Origin: Aeromicrobium erythreum
GTDB taxonomy: Bacteria > Actinomycetota > Actinomycetes > Propionibacteriales > Nocardioidaceae
Reading direction: 5' to 3'
Length of the DNA: 64,000 bases
NCBI RefSeq assembly: GCF_001509405.1
Contig: NZ_CP011502.1
Coordinates: forward strand, 248,001-312,000
Every line of letters begins with the position of its first letter. Positions within the stretch are counted from its first letter, which is position 1. A program made the position numbers and the translations under genes. Of the stretch, positions 1 to 8,615 are shown in pieces. The notes beneath the pieces were generated by a model. The model saw only the letters and a list, made by a program, of their open reading frames with translations, was not told the DNA's origin and searched no databases.

Positions 1-1
1 C

Positions 2-202
2 GTCGACGCCGGACCGATGACCGCGGTCATCGCCTCGATGGTGGCGCAGGTGATCGACAGCGCCGCGAACGTCGCCGACGGGCTGAGCGGCACGGGCGCC
101 CTCGTCGGCCTCAGCCGCGACTACTACCAGCGTGCGGACGCCGATGCGGAGGTGTCCCTGGAGGACATCCGGTCCACCATGCAGGAGGAGGGCGGACGGT
201 GA
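2..202 (+). CDS. Type VII secretion-associated (EspC/WXG-like) protein, 3' end only
   Basis: The window opens inside this gene; 66 codons remain before TGA. The remaining protein is helical, and its Y-x-x-A-D-A-D ending (DYYQRADADAE) resembles the C-terminus of EspC/DUF2580 and WXG100-like proteins, small helical partners secreted by actinobacterial ESX systems. The next gene starts on an overlapping GTGA, so the two are translationally coupled, as is usual for such chaperone/substrate pairs. The assignment rests on fold-like features and context only, because the N-terminal half lies outside the window. Confidence 0.55.
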   Translation, partial: VDAGPMTAVIASMVAQVIDSAANVADGLSGTGALVGLSRDYYQRADADAEVSLEDIRSTMQEEGGR

Positions 203-1434
203 GCATCGACACCGAGATCGAGGGTTCGCCGAGCAGCGTCAAGGGTGTCGCGACCTGGCTCCGCCAGACGCTTGCGACGGCCCTCGACGACGCCGCCGAG
301 GCCGCGAGCACGGCTCGGACGTCCGCGCTCGGCTCCTGGGACGGGGAGGCCGGGGACGAGTTCCTCGACGTCGCGCGCCGGCTCCGCACGGGCGGGGACG
401 ACCTGGCCGGAGCGGCACGGGACATGGCGGGCGACCTCGACGAGTTCGCGACGTCGCTGACGACGTGCCAGAGCGACATGGCCGACGTCCGCAGCACCGC
501 ACGGGAGGCGGGGCTGACCGTCGCCGGGTTCGTCGTGCCGCACCCCGGCGACGGTCCCGCACGACCTCCCGAGCACTTCGAGGGCACGGAGGCCGAGGTG
601 GCCGCGCGCGACCAGCGGGTCGCCGAGTACAACGCGCACCAGGACAAGCTCACCGCCTACGCGGCCGCGCAGACCGAGGCCTCGCGGGTCGACCGTGTCT
701 ACGAGACCGCCTGCCGGTCCCTGCAGGACCAGTACACCCCCGGTCAGCACGCCAGCTGGCTGCTGAGCCTCGCCGAGGCGGTCGGCGAGGGTGCCGCCGC
801 TGGTGTCGCCAGCCAGCGGGCCAACGCGCTGCGCACCCAGGCGCAGGGTCTGCTCGACGAGGCGTCCCGCGCCATCGCCGACCTCCAGGCCAACCCCGAC
901 CGGTACGTCCAGCGTCGCTGGTTCTTCTTCGAGCGGGTCGACACTGCGCGGCTCGAGGCCGACCGCCTGGCGATCGCCGGCAAGCTGGACGAGGCGCAGG
1001 ACCTGCTCGCCCGGGCCAACGCTGCCGGCGAGTCGCGTCTGCCGGCCAACCTCGGCCGGGTCGGCAAGGCGCTCGGCGTGATCGGGCTCGGGCTCGGCGT
1101 CTACAACGACTACGCCGAGGGCGAGACGGCGCCCCAGATCGCGACGTCGCAGGGCGTGTCCTTCCTCGCCGGCATGGGCACGGGAGCCGCAGCCGGAGCG
1201 GCGATCGGCTCGGTCGTGCCGGTCGCGGGCACGGCCGTCGGCGCCGTCGCGGGGACGATCATCGGCGCGGGCGTGGCGATCTTCTCCGACGGCATGATCG
1301 ACTCCTTCTTCGAGAACGGCCCCGACGTCGGCGAGGCGTTGTCCGAGGGTGTCGAGGCACTCGGCGACACCGCCTCGGCGATCGGCGACGGCATCGGCGG
1401 CGCCGTCAGTGCCGTGGGCGGCTGGTTCGATTGA
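199..1434 (+). CDS. WXG100/LXG-like large helical protein with C-terminal glycine zipper
   Basis: 411 aa, with a GTG start overlapping the upstream stop (GTGA). Residues 1-110 form a WXG100-like helical hairpin with SWDGEAGDEF in the turn, where WXG proteins carry W-x-G. The middle is a long helical stretch. Residues about 315-360 form a strongly repetitive Gly/Ala zipper followed by a short hydrophobic segment, typical of membrane-inserting T7SS substrates and polymorphic-toxin-like proteins. No catalytic toxin motif is visible. I infer secretion together with the small upstream partner. An ESX secretion machinery is not in the window, so the role stays provisional. Confidence 0.6.
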   Translation: MSIDTEIEGSPSSVKGVATWLRQTLATALDDAAEAASTARTSALGSWDGEAGDEFLDVARRLRTGGDDLAGAARDMAGDLDEFATSLTTCQSDMADVRSTAREAGLTVAGFVVPHPGDGPARPPEHFEGTEAEVAARDQRVAEYNAHQDKLTAYAAAQTEASRVDRVYETACRSLQDQYTPGQHASWLLSLAEAVGEGAAAGVASQRANALRTQAQGLLDEASRAIADLQANPDRYVQRRWFFFERVDTARLEADRLAIAGKLDEAQDLLARANAAGESRLPANLGRVGKALGVIGLGLGVYNDYAEGETAPQIATSQGVSFLAGMGTGAAAGAAIGSVVPVAGTAVGAVAGTIIGAGVAIFSDGMIDSFFENGPDVGEALSEGVEALGDTASAIGDGIGGAVSAVGGWFD

Positions 1435-2333
1435 CCGGGGTCGGCCCGCGCGCCGCGACGGTGGCGTGGGGCTTCGAGGCGATCGGGACGTCGTGGGAGG
1501 TCGAGACCGCGCAGCCGCTCGACCCCGACGTCCGGCAGGCCGTGCGCGACGTCGTCGAGCGGTTCGACCACGCGTGGTCGCGCTTCCGCGCGGACTCGAC
1601 CGTGACCGCCATGGCCCGCGAGGCCGGCAGCTGGCAGCTCCAGGGCGCCGGCGCCCTGCTGAGGCTCTACGACGACCTGCACGTGGCCACGGACGGGGCG
1701 GTGACGCCGCTGGTGGGGCGGTCGCTGGAGGACCTCGGGTACGACGCGCGGTACTCGCTGCAGCCGAACGGTCGCGCGGTGCCGCCCGAGAGCTGGGCGC
1801 AGGTCCGCAGCGACGGCTCGCTCGTCGTGGACCACGAGACGCTCGCCACCGCTCGGCCGCTGCTGCTCGACGTCGGCGCCGCGGGGAAGGGTTTCCTGGT
1901 CGACCTCGTGGTCGACGTGCTCGCCGACCACGGCGTCGACGAGGCGACGGTCGACGGCAGCGGCGACCTGCGGCACGTCGGTGGCGTTCCGATCCGCGTC
2001 GCCCTCGAGCACCCGGGCGACGCCTCGCGCGCCGTCGGCGTCGTCGAGGTCGCCGACGGGTGGGCGCTCTGCGCGTCAGCCGTCAACCGACGCGTGTGGG
2101 GCGAAGGGCTCCACCACGTCGTCGACGGCCGCACCGGCCGCCCGACCCGCGACGTCGTCGCCACGTGGGCCCTCGTCGACGGTTCCTGCATGGTCGCCGA
2201 CGGCCTGGCCACCGCGCACTTCTTCGCCGACCCGCAGACGCTGCTCGACCTGCACCCGCACCACTTCGTCCGGATCCACGCCGACGGCCGCGTGCTGCGG
2301 TCGCCCGACCTCCCTGGGGAGCTGTTCACATGA
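1431..2333 (+). CDS. ApbE family FAD:protein FMN transferase
   Basis: About 300 aa if it starts at TTG 1431 (overlapping the previous TGA); GTG 1461, giving MAWGFEAIGTSWEVE, is an equally plausible start. ApbE enzymes move FMN from FAD onto a Ser/Thr of a target flavoprotein. The family patterns are visible: FEAIGTSWEV at the N-terminus, DVGAAGKGFLVD near residue 147, DGSGDLRHVG, and a C-terminal ASAVNRR...HHVVDGRTGRP block followed by a metal-site-like VADGLATAHFF. No signal peptide is evident, so it may act in the cytoplasm or rely on a short unrecognised N-terminus. Its stop overlaps the ATG of the RnfD/FNR fusion (ATGA), which makes that protein its most likely target. Confidence 0.85.
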   Translation: MTGVGPRAATVAWGFEAIGTSWEVETAQPLDPDVRQAVRDVVERFDHAWSRFRADSTVTAMAREAGSWQLQGAGALLRLYDDLHVATDGAVTPLVGRSLEDLGYDARYSLQPNGRAVPPESWAQVRSDGSLVVDHETLATARPLLLDVGAAGKGFLVDLVVDVLADHGVDEATVDGSGDLRHVGGVPIRVALEHPGDASRAVGVVEVADGWALCASAVNRRVWGEGLHHVVDGRTGRPTRDVVATWALVDGSCMVADGLATAHFFADPQTLLDLHPHHFVRIHADGRVLRSPDLPGELFT

Positions 2334-3934
2334 GCACGAGTCGCACGAGCACGGGACCGAGGCCCTCGGTCGACGCGATCCTCGGTCGGGTGAGCATGTA
2401 CCGCCTCACGACGATCGTGCTGTCGGCGATCGTCGCGGTCTACCTGCTCTTCACGTCCACAGGCGTCATCGACGGGCTCTCGACGCTCGGCAACCTCGCC
2501 GCCCTGGCGGTGCTGCTGGTGGCGTCGGTCGCCTCGAACCGGTTGCTCGGTCTGGTGTGGCGTCGCGTCCCCCACGACGAGTCGGCCGTGATCACCGCGC
2601 TGCTGCTGTTCTTCCTGTTCGTGCCGTTGCCCGAGGCCGCCAGCGGGTCGGGCTCGGGCGTCGGGGCCGCCAACCTGCTCTGGCTCGCGGCGGCAGCCGT
2701 GCTCGCCAGCGCGTCGAAGTACCTGCTCGCGTGGCGGGGCCGGCACGTGCTCAACCCGGCGGCCGCCGGCGCGCTGCTCGTCGTCGTCGCGCAGTGGGCG
2801 GTCGGACGGGAGTCGTCGATCAACGCGCTCTGGCAGACGGCGGCCACCCAGGCGCTGCTGCCGTTCGTCGCGGTCGGCGCGCTCCTCGTGCTGTGGCGGA
2901 CCCGTCGCCTCGACGTGGGGCTCGTGTTCGTCGTCGTCGCGGCCACCCTCGTGCTGGTGGGCCTGACGGTCGGCTTCGGCACGCCGCTGTCGCAGGCGTG
3001 GCAGACCGCGCTGTACTCCTACCCGATCGTCTTCATGGCGGGCTTCATGGTCACCGAGCCGCTCACCCTGCCGCCCCGGCGGGTGCAGCAGTGGCTCGTC
3101 GCCGCGGTCATGGCGGTGCTGCTCGGCTTCCCGACGTTCGCCGACGTGCTCGGCGTGCAGGCGCCGACGTGGGGTCCGTTGACCATGACGCCCGAGCTGG
3201 CGATCGTCGTCGGCAACCTGGTCGCCTTCGCGCTCTCCCGGCGGACCGGGGTGGTGCTGAGGACCACGGGCTCGCGTCGGCTCGCCGGGGACACCTGGGA
3301 GGTCACGTTCCGCCCGACCCGTCCGGTGCGGTTCGTCCCGGGCCAGTACCTCGAGCTGCACCTGCCGCACCGTGGCGTGGACGGACGCGGTGTCCGGCGG
3401 GTGTTCAGCATCAGCTCGCCGCCGCAGGCCGACGACCTGAGCGTCGCCGTGCGCGTGCCGGAGCCGTCGTCGTCGTTCAAGCAGGCGCTCGTCGGGCTGC
3501 GCGAGGGCGAGCGCGTGCACGCGACCGGCGTGCACGGCGACTTCGTCTGGCCTCGCGGCGGTCGCCCGCTGCTGCTCGTCGCAGGCGGCATCGGCGTGAC
3601 GCCCTTCCTCAGCCAGCTCCGTGCGGGCGAGGCGCGTGACGTCGTGCTCGTCTACGGCGTGCCCGACGGCGACGTCGTGCCCTACCGCGACGAGCTCGTC
3701 GCGACCGGCGTCCGGGTGGTGCTGGTCTCTCCCGAGCCCCCCGCCGACCTCCCGGCCGACTGGGTGCACGTAGCGGCGCCGGTGGTCTCGGGCGACGTGG
3801 TGGCGGAGGCGGTGCCCGACGCCGCCGAGCGCGTGGCCTACGTCTCCGGCCCCCCGGTCATGGTCTCCGCCGTCCGCGGCGACCTGCGCCGTCGCTGCGC
3901 CAAGGTCCGGACCGACTACTTCTCCGGCTACTGA
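2330..3934 (+). CDS. RnfD/NqrB-like membrane domain fused to ferredoxin-NADP reductase domain
   Basis: 534 aa. Residues 20-300 hold about 8-9 membrane segments with the RnfD/NqrB signature loops (HVLNPAAAGALL; FMAGFMVTEPLTLPP). Residues 310-534 form an FNR-type reductase: flavin-binding VPGQYLELHLP and RVFSISSPP, and the nucleotide-binding LLLVAGGIGVTPFLSQL. Such fusions are thought to pass electrons between NAD(P)H and a membrane or extracytoplasmic flavin. The preceding ApbE gene overlaps it, implying a covalent FMN. The usual flavinylation motif (D-G-x-[ST]-G-A-T-P-L) appears shortened to VGFGTPL around residue 215, leaving one candidate Thr. The physiological acceptor is unknown. Confidence 0.8.
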   Translation: MSTSRTSTGPRPSVDAILGRVSMYRLTTIVLSAIVAVYLLFTSTGVIDGLSTLGNLAALAVLLVASVASNRLLGLVWRRVPHDESAVITALLLFFLFVPLPEAASGSGSGVGAANLLWLAAAAVLASASKYLLAWRGRHVLNPAAAGALLVVVAQWAVGRESSINALWQTAATQALLPFVAVGALLVLWRTRRLDVGLVFVVVAATLVLVGLTVGFGTPLSQAWQTALYSYPIVFMAGFMVTEPLTLPPRRVQQWLVAAVMAVLLGFPTFADVLGVQAPTWGPLTMTPELAIVVGNLVAFALSRRTGVVLRTTGSRRLAGDTWEVTFRPTRPVRFVPGQYLELHLPHRGVDGRGVRRVFSISSPPQADDLSVAVRVPEPSSSFKQALVGLREGERVHATGVHGDFVWPRGGRPLLLVAGGIGVTPFLSQLRAGEARDVVLVYGVPDGDVVPYRDELVATGVRVVLVSPEPPADLPADWVHVAAPVVSGDVVAEAVPDAAERVAYVSGPPVMVSAVRGDLRRRCAKVRTDYFSGY

Positions 3935-3971
3935 CCCCCTCCCCACCCCACCACCCCTCCGTCCTGAGCGC

Positions 3972-4056
3972 GTTTGCGTGGGGCCCCACGTGAACGTGCA
4001 CATCGGCCGCATGTTTGCGGTGGGGCGAGCCCGTTTGCGTGGGGCCCCACGCAAAC
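3972..4056. repeat. Cluster of GTTTGCGTGGGGC palindromes
   Basis: Two 24-bp palindromes, 3972-3995 (one arm degraded) and 4033-4056 (perfect: GTTTGCGTGGGG followed by its exact complement CCCCACGCAAAC), flank a third half-copy at about 4012-4027 (GTTTGCGgTGGGGCG). They lie between the reductase gene and clpB. They could serve as a terminator or belong to a dispersed REP-like family; no poly-T tract follows. Confidence 0.7.
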
Positions 4057-4087
4057 AGGCCGACCGGCGAAGGTCGGCAGACACCCA

Positions 4088-4112
4088 GAGTTGAGTGGAA
4101 TGGACTCAACTC
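4088..4112. promoter_or_regulatory. HAIR-type (HspR) operator upstream of clpB
   Basis: Perfect inverted repeat GAGTTGAGT-N7-ACTCAACTC. The HAIR consensus bound by the MerR-type repressor HspR is CTTGAGT-N7-ACTCAAG; spacing and core (TTGAGT/ACTCAA) match exactly. It ends 63 bp before the clpB ATG, so heat-shock control of clpB by HspR is the expected arrangement. The hspR gene is not in this window. Confidence 0.88.
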
Positions 4113-4175
4113 TCATGATGTTGTCCTGGGTGTACGGCGAACCGCGCCGACGGAAGGACGCATCAGGAGCAGCCC

Positions 4176-6791
4176 ATGGATCTCTCGAACCTCACCACCC
4201 GCAGCCAGCAGGCGCTGGCTGCCGCGATGCAGCAGGCGGCTGCGGCCGGCAACCCGGCGATCGAGCCCGCCCACGTGCTCACCGCGCTCCTCGCGCAGGA
4301 CGGCGGCACGGCCGTCCCGCTGCTGCAGGCCACCGGCGTCGACGCCGGCGCGGTGAGGACCGAGCTGCAGGGCGTGATCGGCGCGCTCCCGTCGGCGGCG
4401 GGCAGCAGCGTGCAGAACCCCGGCCTGTCGCGCAGCACCCACGAGGTGCTCCAGCGTGCCGCCGACCTCGCCGGCGAGCTCGGCGACGAGTTCATCTCCA
4501 CCGAGCACCTCGTCGTCGGCGTCGCGACCGTCGACTCGCCCGCGAAGGACGTGCTGACGTCCCGCGGCGCCACGCCCGACGCCCTGCGCGCCGCGTTCGA
4601 GACCGTGCGCGGTGGTGCGCGGGTCACCAGCGCCGACGCGGAGGACACCTACCAGGCGCTCGAGAAGTACGGCGTCGACCTGACCGCCGTCGCCCGCGAG
4701 GGCAAGCTCGACCCGGTCATCGGCCGCGACGCCGAGATCCGTCGCGTCGTGCAGGTGCTCAGCCGCCGCACGAAGAACAACCCCGTCCTCATCGGCGAGC
4801 CGGGCGTCGGCAAGACCGCCGTCGTCGAGGGGCTGGCGCAGCGCATCGTCGACGGCGACGTGCCCGAGTCGCTGCGTGGTCGCCGGCTGATCAGCCTCGA
4901 CCTCGGCGCGATGGTCGCCGGCGCGAAGTACCGCGGCGAGTTCGAGGAGCGGCTCAAGGCCGTGCTCGAGGAGATCAAGGCGTCGGACGGTCAGGTCATC
5001 ACCTTCATCGACGAGCTGCACACGGTCGTCGGGGCGGGCGCCACGGGCGACTCCGCCATGGACGCCGGCAACATGCTCAAGCCGATGCTGGCGCGCGGCG
5101 AGCTGCGCATGATCGGCGCGACGACCCTCGACGAGTACCGCGAGAACGTCGAGAAGGACCCCGCGCTGGAGCGCCGGTTCCAGCAGGTGCTGGTCGGCGA
5201 GCCGTCGGTCGAGGACACGATCGCGATCCTGCGCGGCCTGAAGGAGCGCTACGAGGCGCACCACAAGGTCGCCATCGCCGACGCCGCGCTCGTCGCGGCG
5301 GCCACGCTGTCCGACCGCTACATCCCCGGACGTCAGCTGCCCGACAAGGCGATCGACCTGGTCGACGAGGCGGGCTCGCGGCTGCGGATGGAGATCGACT
5401 CCAGCCCCGTCGAGATCGACGAGCTGCGACGCGCGGTCGACCGGCTCCGGATGGAGGAGCTGCACCTGCAGAACGAGACCGACGACGCGAGCCGCGAGCG
5501 GCTCGAGAAGCTCCGCAGCGAGCTCGCCGACCGCCAGGAGACGCTGCGTGCGCTCGAGCAGCGGTGGGAGAGCGAGAAGCAGAGCCTGAACGCGGTCGGT
5601 GAGATCAAGGAGCGCATCGACGAGGTGCGCATCGCCGCCGAGCGCGCCCAGCGCGAGGGCGACCTCGAGACCGCGGCGCGTCTGCTCTACAGCGAGATCC
5701 CGACGATGGAGGCGCAGCTGGCCGCCGCGCAGGCGGCGGAGTCGGCGCGCGAGGCCGGCGACGGCACCGACCGGCTGGTCAACGAGGAGGTGACGGCCGA
5801 CGAGATCGCGGAGGTCGTCGCGTCGTGGACCGGCATCCCCACGGGCCGTCTGCTCGAGGGGGAGACGGGCAAGCTCCTGCGGATGGAGGACGAGCTCGGC
5901 AAACGGCTGGTCGGCCAGCGCGAGGCCGTGACCGCCGTGTCCGACGCGGTGCGTCGCAGCCGCGCCGGCATCGCGGACCCCGACCGCCCGACCGGCTCGT
6001 TCCTGTTCCTCGGCCCCACGGGAGTGGGAAAGACGGAGCTGGCGAAGACGCTGGCGGAGTTCCTGTTCGACGACGAGCGCGCGATGGTGCGCATCGACAT
6101 GAGCGAGTACGCCGAGAAGCACGCGGTGTCGCGGCTCGTCGGTGCCCCTCCGGGCTACGTCGGCTACGACGAGGGCGGCCAGCTGACCGAGGCCGTGCGT
6201 CGTCGCCCGTACTCGGTCGTGCTGCTGGACGAGGTCGAGAAGGCGCACCCCGAGGTGTTCGACATCCTCCTGCAGGTGCTCGACGACGGTCGCCTGACCG
6301 ACGGGCAGGGCCGCACGGTCGACTTCCGCAACGTCATCCTCATCCTCACCAGCAACCTGGGCTCGGTGTTCCTGGCCGACCCGTCGCTGGACGAGCAGGC
6401 GAAGAAGGACGCGGTCATGGACGTCGTGAAGGCGTCGTTCAAGCCGGAGTTCCTGAACCGGCTCGACGAGATCGTGACGTTCGAGCCGCTCGGCACCGCC
6501 GAGCTGACGCACATCGTCGACCTGCAGCTCGCGTCGCTGGGTCGCCGCCTGGCGGCTCGTCGGATCACGCTCGACGTGACCGATGCGGCGAAGGAGTGGC
6601 TGGCCCTCACGGGCTGGGACCCCGCCTACGGTGCGCGACCGCTGCGACGGCTGGTGCAGCAGGCGATCGGCGACCGTCTCGCCAAGGCGCTGCTGGCGGG
6701 TGAGGTGCGCGACGGCGACACGGTGCGGGTCGACCGGGAGGTGGGCCCGGACGGCGTCCCGACCGACTCCCTCACGGTGACCGCCGCCTGA
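4176..6791 (+). CDS. clpB: ATP-dependent disaggregase ClpB (Hsp104 family)
   Basis: 871 aa, full length for ClpB. It contains the N-terminal substrate domain (residues 1-150), AAA+ domain 1 with Walker A GEPGVGKT near residue 207 and Walker [10 protein letters not shown], the middle coiled-coil (about 400-530) that separates ClpB from ClpA/C, AAA+ domain 2 with Walker A GPTGVGKT near residue 613 and Walker [10 protein letters not shown], and the D2-small domain. It threads aggregated proteins with DnaK/J/GrpE. A start at 4176 fits AGGAGCAGCCC just upstream and the canonical [14 protein letters not shown] beginning. The HAIR operator implies HspR control. It is monocistronic, closed by a long hairpin. 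Confidence 0.98.
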   Translation: MDLSNLTTRSQQALAAAMQQAAAAGNPAIEPAHVLTALLAQDGGTAVPLLQATGVDAGAVRTELQGVIGALPSAAGSSVQNPGLSRSTHEVLQRAADLAGELGDEFISTEHLVVGVATVDSPAKDVLTSRGATPDALRAAFETVRGGARVTSADAEDTYQALEKYGVDLTAVAREGKLDPVIGRDAEIRRVVQVLSRRTKNNPVLIGEPGVGKTAVVEGLAQRIVDGDVPESLRGRRLISLDLGAMVAGAKYRGEFEERLKAVLEEIKASDGQVITFIDELHTVVGAGATGDSAMDAGNMLKPMLARGELRMIGATTLDEYRENVEKDPALERRFQQVLVGEPSVEDTIAILRGLKERYEAHHKVAIADAALVAAATLSDRYIPGRQLPDKAIDLVDEAGSRLRMEIDSSPVEIDELRRAVDRLRMEELHLQNETDDASRERLEKLRSELADRQETLRALEQRWESEKQSLNAVGEIKERIDEVRIAAERAQREGDLETAARLLYSEIPTMEAQLAAAQAAESAREAGDGTDRLVNEEVTADEIAEVVASWTGIPTGRLLEGETGKLLRMEDELGKRLVGQREAVTAVSDAVRRSRAGIADPDRPTGSFLFLGPTGVGKTELAKTLAEFLFDDERAMVRIDMSEYAEKHAVSRLVGAPPGYVGYDEGGQLTEAVRRRPYSVVLLDEVEKAHPEVFDILLQVLDDGRLTDGQGRTVDFRNVILILTSNLGSVFLADPSLDEQAKKDAVMDVVKASFKPEFLNRLDEIVTFEPLGTAELTHIVDLQLASLGRRLAARRITLDVTDAAKEWLALTGWDPAYGARPLRRLVQQAIGDRLAKALLAGEVRDGDTVRVDREVGPDGVPTDSLTVTAA

Positions 6792-6823
6792 CCTGCCCTC
6801 GTCGTCCGCGACCTGGTCGGGCC

Positions 6824-6862
6824 GCAGCGCCCCGCCGCCACCCATGGGCGGCGGGGCGCTGC
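6824..6862. terminator. Bidirectional hairpin terminator between clpB and the VanZ-like gene
   Basis: Perfect 16-bp stem: 6824-6839 pairs with 6847-6862, with a 7-nt loop. It sits between two convergent genes (clpB stop 6791, VanZ-like stop 6883), so it probably serves both strands. The GC-rich stem has no U-tract, which is usual in actinobacteria. Confidence 0.8.
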
Positions 6863-6882
6863 TGTGCTGAGCGCGGACGGGT

Positions 6883-7413
6883 TCAGGACCAGCGGGACCG
6901 CTCCACGAGACGTGCCCCCGCTGGCACGCGGTTCAGCCCGACCAGGAGCGCGAGCCCGAGCATCCCGCCGGTGACGTTGGAGAGGAGGTCGTCGACGTCG
7001 GCCACGTGACCGCCCCCGAGGAACGCGCCCGTGACGAGCTGGGTCAGCTCGATCGCGAGGCTGCTCGCAGCCACGGCCACGAGCACCCGCCACCAGGGCG
7101 GTGTGCCGAGAGCGAGCGCCAGCAGGATGCCGAGCGGCACGAAGACGGCGACGTTCATCGCCGCGTCGGCCCACTCGTAGTCGGCGAACGGCACGGGCTG
7201 CACCGACCAGCGCGTGCTGCGGGCGACCGGATCGAGGTAGATCGGGAAGACGGTGTTGGCGACCACGCCGGCCGCGTACACGCAGAGGGCGAGCGCGACC
7301 GCGGCCCGCGGGGCGGTCAGCAGGGCGCGGCGACGCAGGTGCCACAGCAGGACGGCGAGGACCGCGGCGGCCGAGAGCACGACGACCGGCAGCACGGGAA
7401 CCTGACGGAACAC
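6883..7413 (-). CDS. VanZ family membrane protein
   Basis: 176 aa from GTG at 7413, chosen because GGGAGACC precedes it and the protein then starts directly at a membrane helix (VFRQVPVLPVVVLSAAAVLAV). About five membrane segments and the VanZ-type loop DAAMNVAVFVPLGILLAL, followed by SLAIELTQLVTG and DVDDLLSNVTGGMLG, are visible. VanZ-like proteins are linked to teicoplanin resistance and to membrane protein tethering or phosphotransfer, but most chromosomal copies, including this one, have no assigned role. It converges on clpB. Confidence 0.85.
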   Translation of the reverse strand: MFRQVPVLPVVVLSAAAVLAVLLWHLRRRALLTAPRAAVALALCVYAAGVVANTVFPIYLDPVARSTRWSVQPVPFADYEWADAAMNVAVFVPLGILLALALGTPPWWRVLVAVAASSLAIELTQLVTGAFLGGGHVADVDDLLSNVTGGMLGLALLVGLNRVPAGARLVERSRWS

Positions 7414-7502
7414 GGGTCTCCCTCCCACGAGTCGGTCCTCATCCTGCCCGGCCGTGCGGGCGGGCTGGCCTGCGGGCCGGTCGGGAGCCAGGCCGTGCTC
7501 GT

Positions 7503-7508
7503 TAGGGT
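7503..7508 (+). promoter_or_regulatory. -10 element TAGGGT, leaderless start
   Basis: TAGGGT ends six bases before the ATG at 7515. A start site about seven bases downstream of the element would coincide with the start codon, so the transcript is predicted to be leaderless. No ribosome binding site is visible. Confidence 0.6.
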
Positions 7509-7514
7509 GTGCGT

Positions 7515-8552
7515 ATGGCAGACCGCCCCCCGAGGCCACCGGCGCTCACCCTGACCTGCATCTTCGTCGGGGTCGGGTGCGGGCTGCTGCTCGTGAACCT
7601 CGTGTCGGCACTCTCGTCGTGGGGGTCGATCGAGCTGCAGGACGCCGTCCGCGACGCGCTCGCGCAGGAGCCCGTCAAGGAGCTGGGCCTGAGCATGGAC
7701 CAGGCGCTCGACTACCTGCGCTACGCCGTCTACGTCGGGATCGTGCTGACGGCCTCGGGCGCCGTGTTCGCGGTCTACGCCGCGCGCGGCCACCGCACGT
7801 CGCGGGTGATGCTGACCATCCTGTGCGGCATCGCCTTCGTGGTGCTCGCCACCCTGGGGCTGCCGGGCCTGCTCCCGGCGGCCTTCGCCGGACTGTGCGG
7901 CTGGTCGCTGTGGACGCCCGACGCGCGCCGCTGGTTCGACCAGGTCGGCGGTCGAGCGGTGGCCGACGTCCCGACGTCGGCCACGAAGGGCGCCGATCCG
8001 TTCGCGTCGCGCTCGGCCGGCCCCGTCGGTCGTCCGCTCGACCCGCCGCCCGCGGCGGGCGGACCCGTCGCGACGACCACCCCGACGCACCCGTCGGCCC
8101 AGCCCGCGCCGGTCGGCCCCGTGGCCCGGCCGCGGTCCGTCACGGTGGCGGTCGTGACGACGTTCGTCGCGAGCGGCGTCGTGGCGCTGCTCGGCCTCCT
8201 GCTCCTGCTCGTGACGACGGTCGGCGCCGACGCCTACCGCACCGCGCTCACCGAGCCCGGCCTCGCGCGCGACCTGGTGCGCTCGTCGGGCGTCAGCGCC
8301 GACGAGATGATCGAGCTGCTGCGGGTCTCCGCGATCGTCTGGCTGGTGGCCTGCGTCGCCGGCGTCGTGGCAGCCCTCGCCGTCGTCCGCCGCGTGCCGT
8401 CGGGTGGGACGGCCCTGGTCGTCGTCGCGGCGGTGACCATCGGCCTGTCGGTCTTCTTCCTCCCGCTGGGCGTCGTGACCGGCGCCGCGGCGATCGTCGT
8501 GATCGTCCAGCTGCGTCGCCCGGAGTCCCGCGCCTGGCTCTCGGAGGAGTGA
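7515..8552 (+). CDS. Four-helix membrane protein of unknown function with Pro-rich linker
   Basis: 345 aa. One membrane helix lies near residues 13-33 and two more around 75-130. A Pro/Ala/Thr-rich linker (about residues 150-210) then joins two further helices and a final one near 315-335, so the protein looks like a duplicated two-to-three-helix unit. The loop sequences MDQALDYLRYAVYVGIV and ADEMIELLRVSAIVWLV are recognisably alike, supporting an internal repeat. No family is recognised. ATG 7515 is preferred over GTG 7509 because a -10 box lies exactly one leaderless distance upstream. Confidence 0.75.
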   Translation: MADRPPRPPALTLTCIFVGVGCGLLLVNLVSALSSWGSIELQDAVRDALAQEPVKELGLSMDQALDYLRYAVYVGIVLTASGAVFAVYAARGHRTSRVMLTILCGIAFVVLATLGLPGLLPAAFAGLCGWSLWTPDARRWFDQVGGRAVADVPTSATKGADPFASRSAGPVGRPLDPPPAAGGPVATTTPTHPSAQPAPVGPVARPRSVTVAVVTTFVASGVVALLGLLLLLVTTVGADAYRTALTEPGLARDLVRSSGVSADEMIELLRVSAIVWLVACVAGVVAALAVVRRVPSGGTALVVVAAVTIGLSVFFLPLGVVTGAAAIVVIVQLRRPESRAWLSEE

Positions 8553-8602
8553 CCCAGGTCACCGACCCCCTCGCCGAGAGGCGGCCCGACGCCCGGCGCG
8601 AG

Positions 8603-8608
8603 TAGGGT
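8603..8608 (+). promoter_or_regulatory. -10 element TAGGGT, leaderless ndh promoter
   Basis: TAGGGT lies seven bases before the ndh ATG at 8616, again predicting initiation at or next to the start codon. TTGGAG between the two is too close to the ATG to be needed as a ribosome binding site. Confidence 0.55.
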
Positions 8609-8615
8609 TGGAGCC

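Noticed and set aside
4113..6845. Long minus-strand frame antisense to clpB
   Set aside because: clpB is unambiguous on the plus strand; the antisense translation is repetitive Leu/Arg/Asp shadow sequence.
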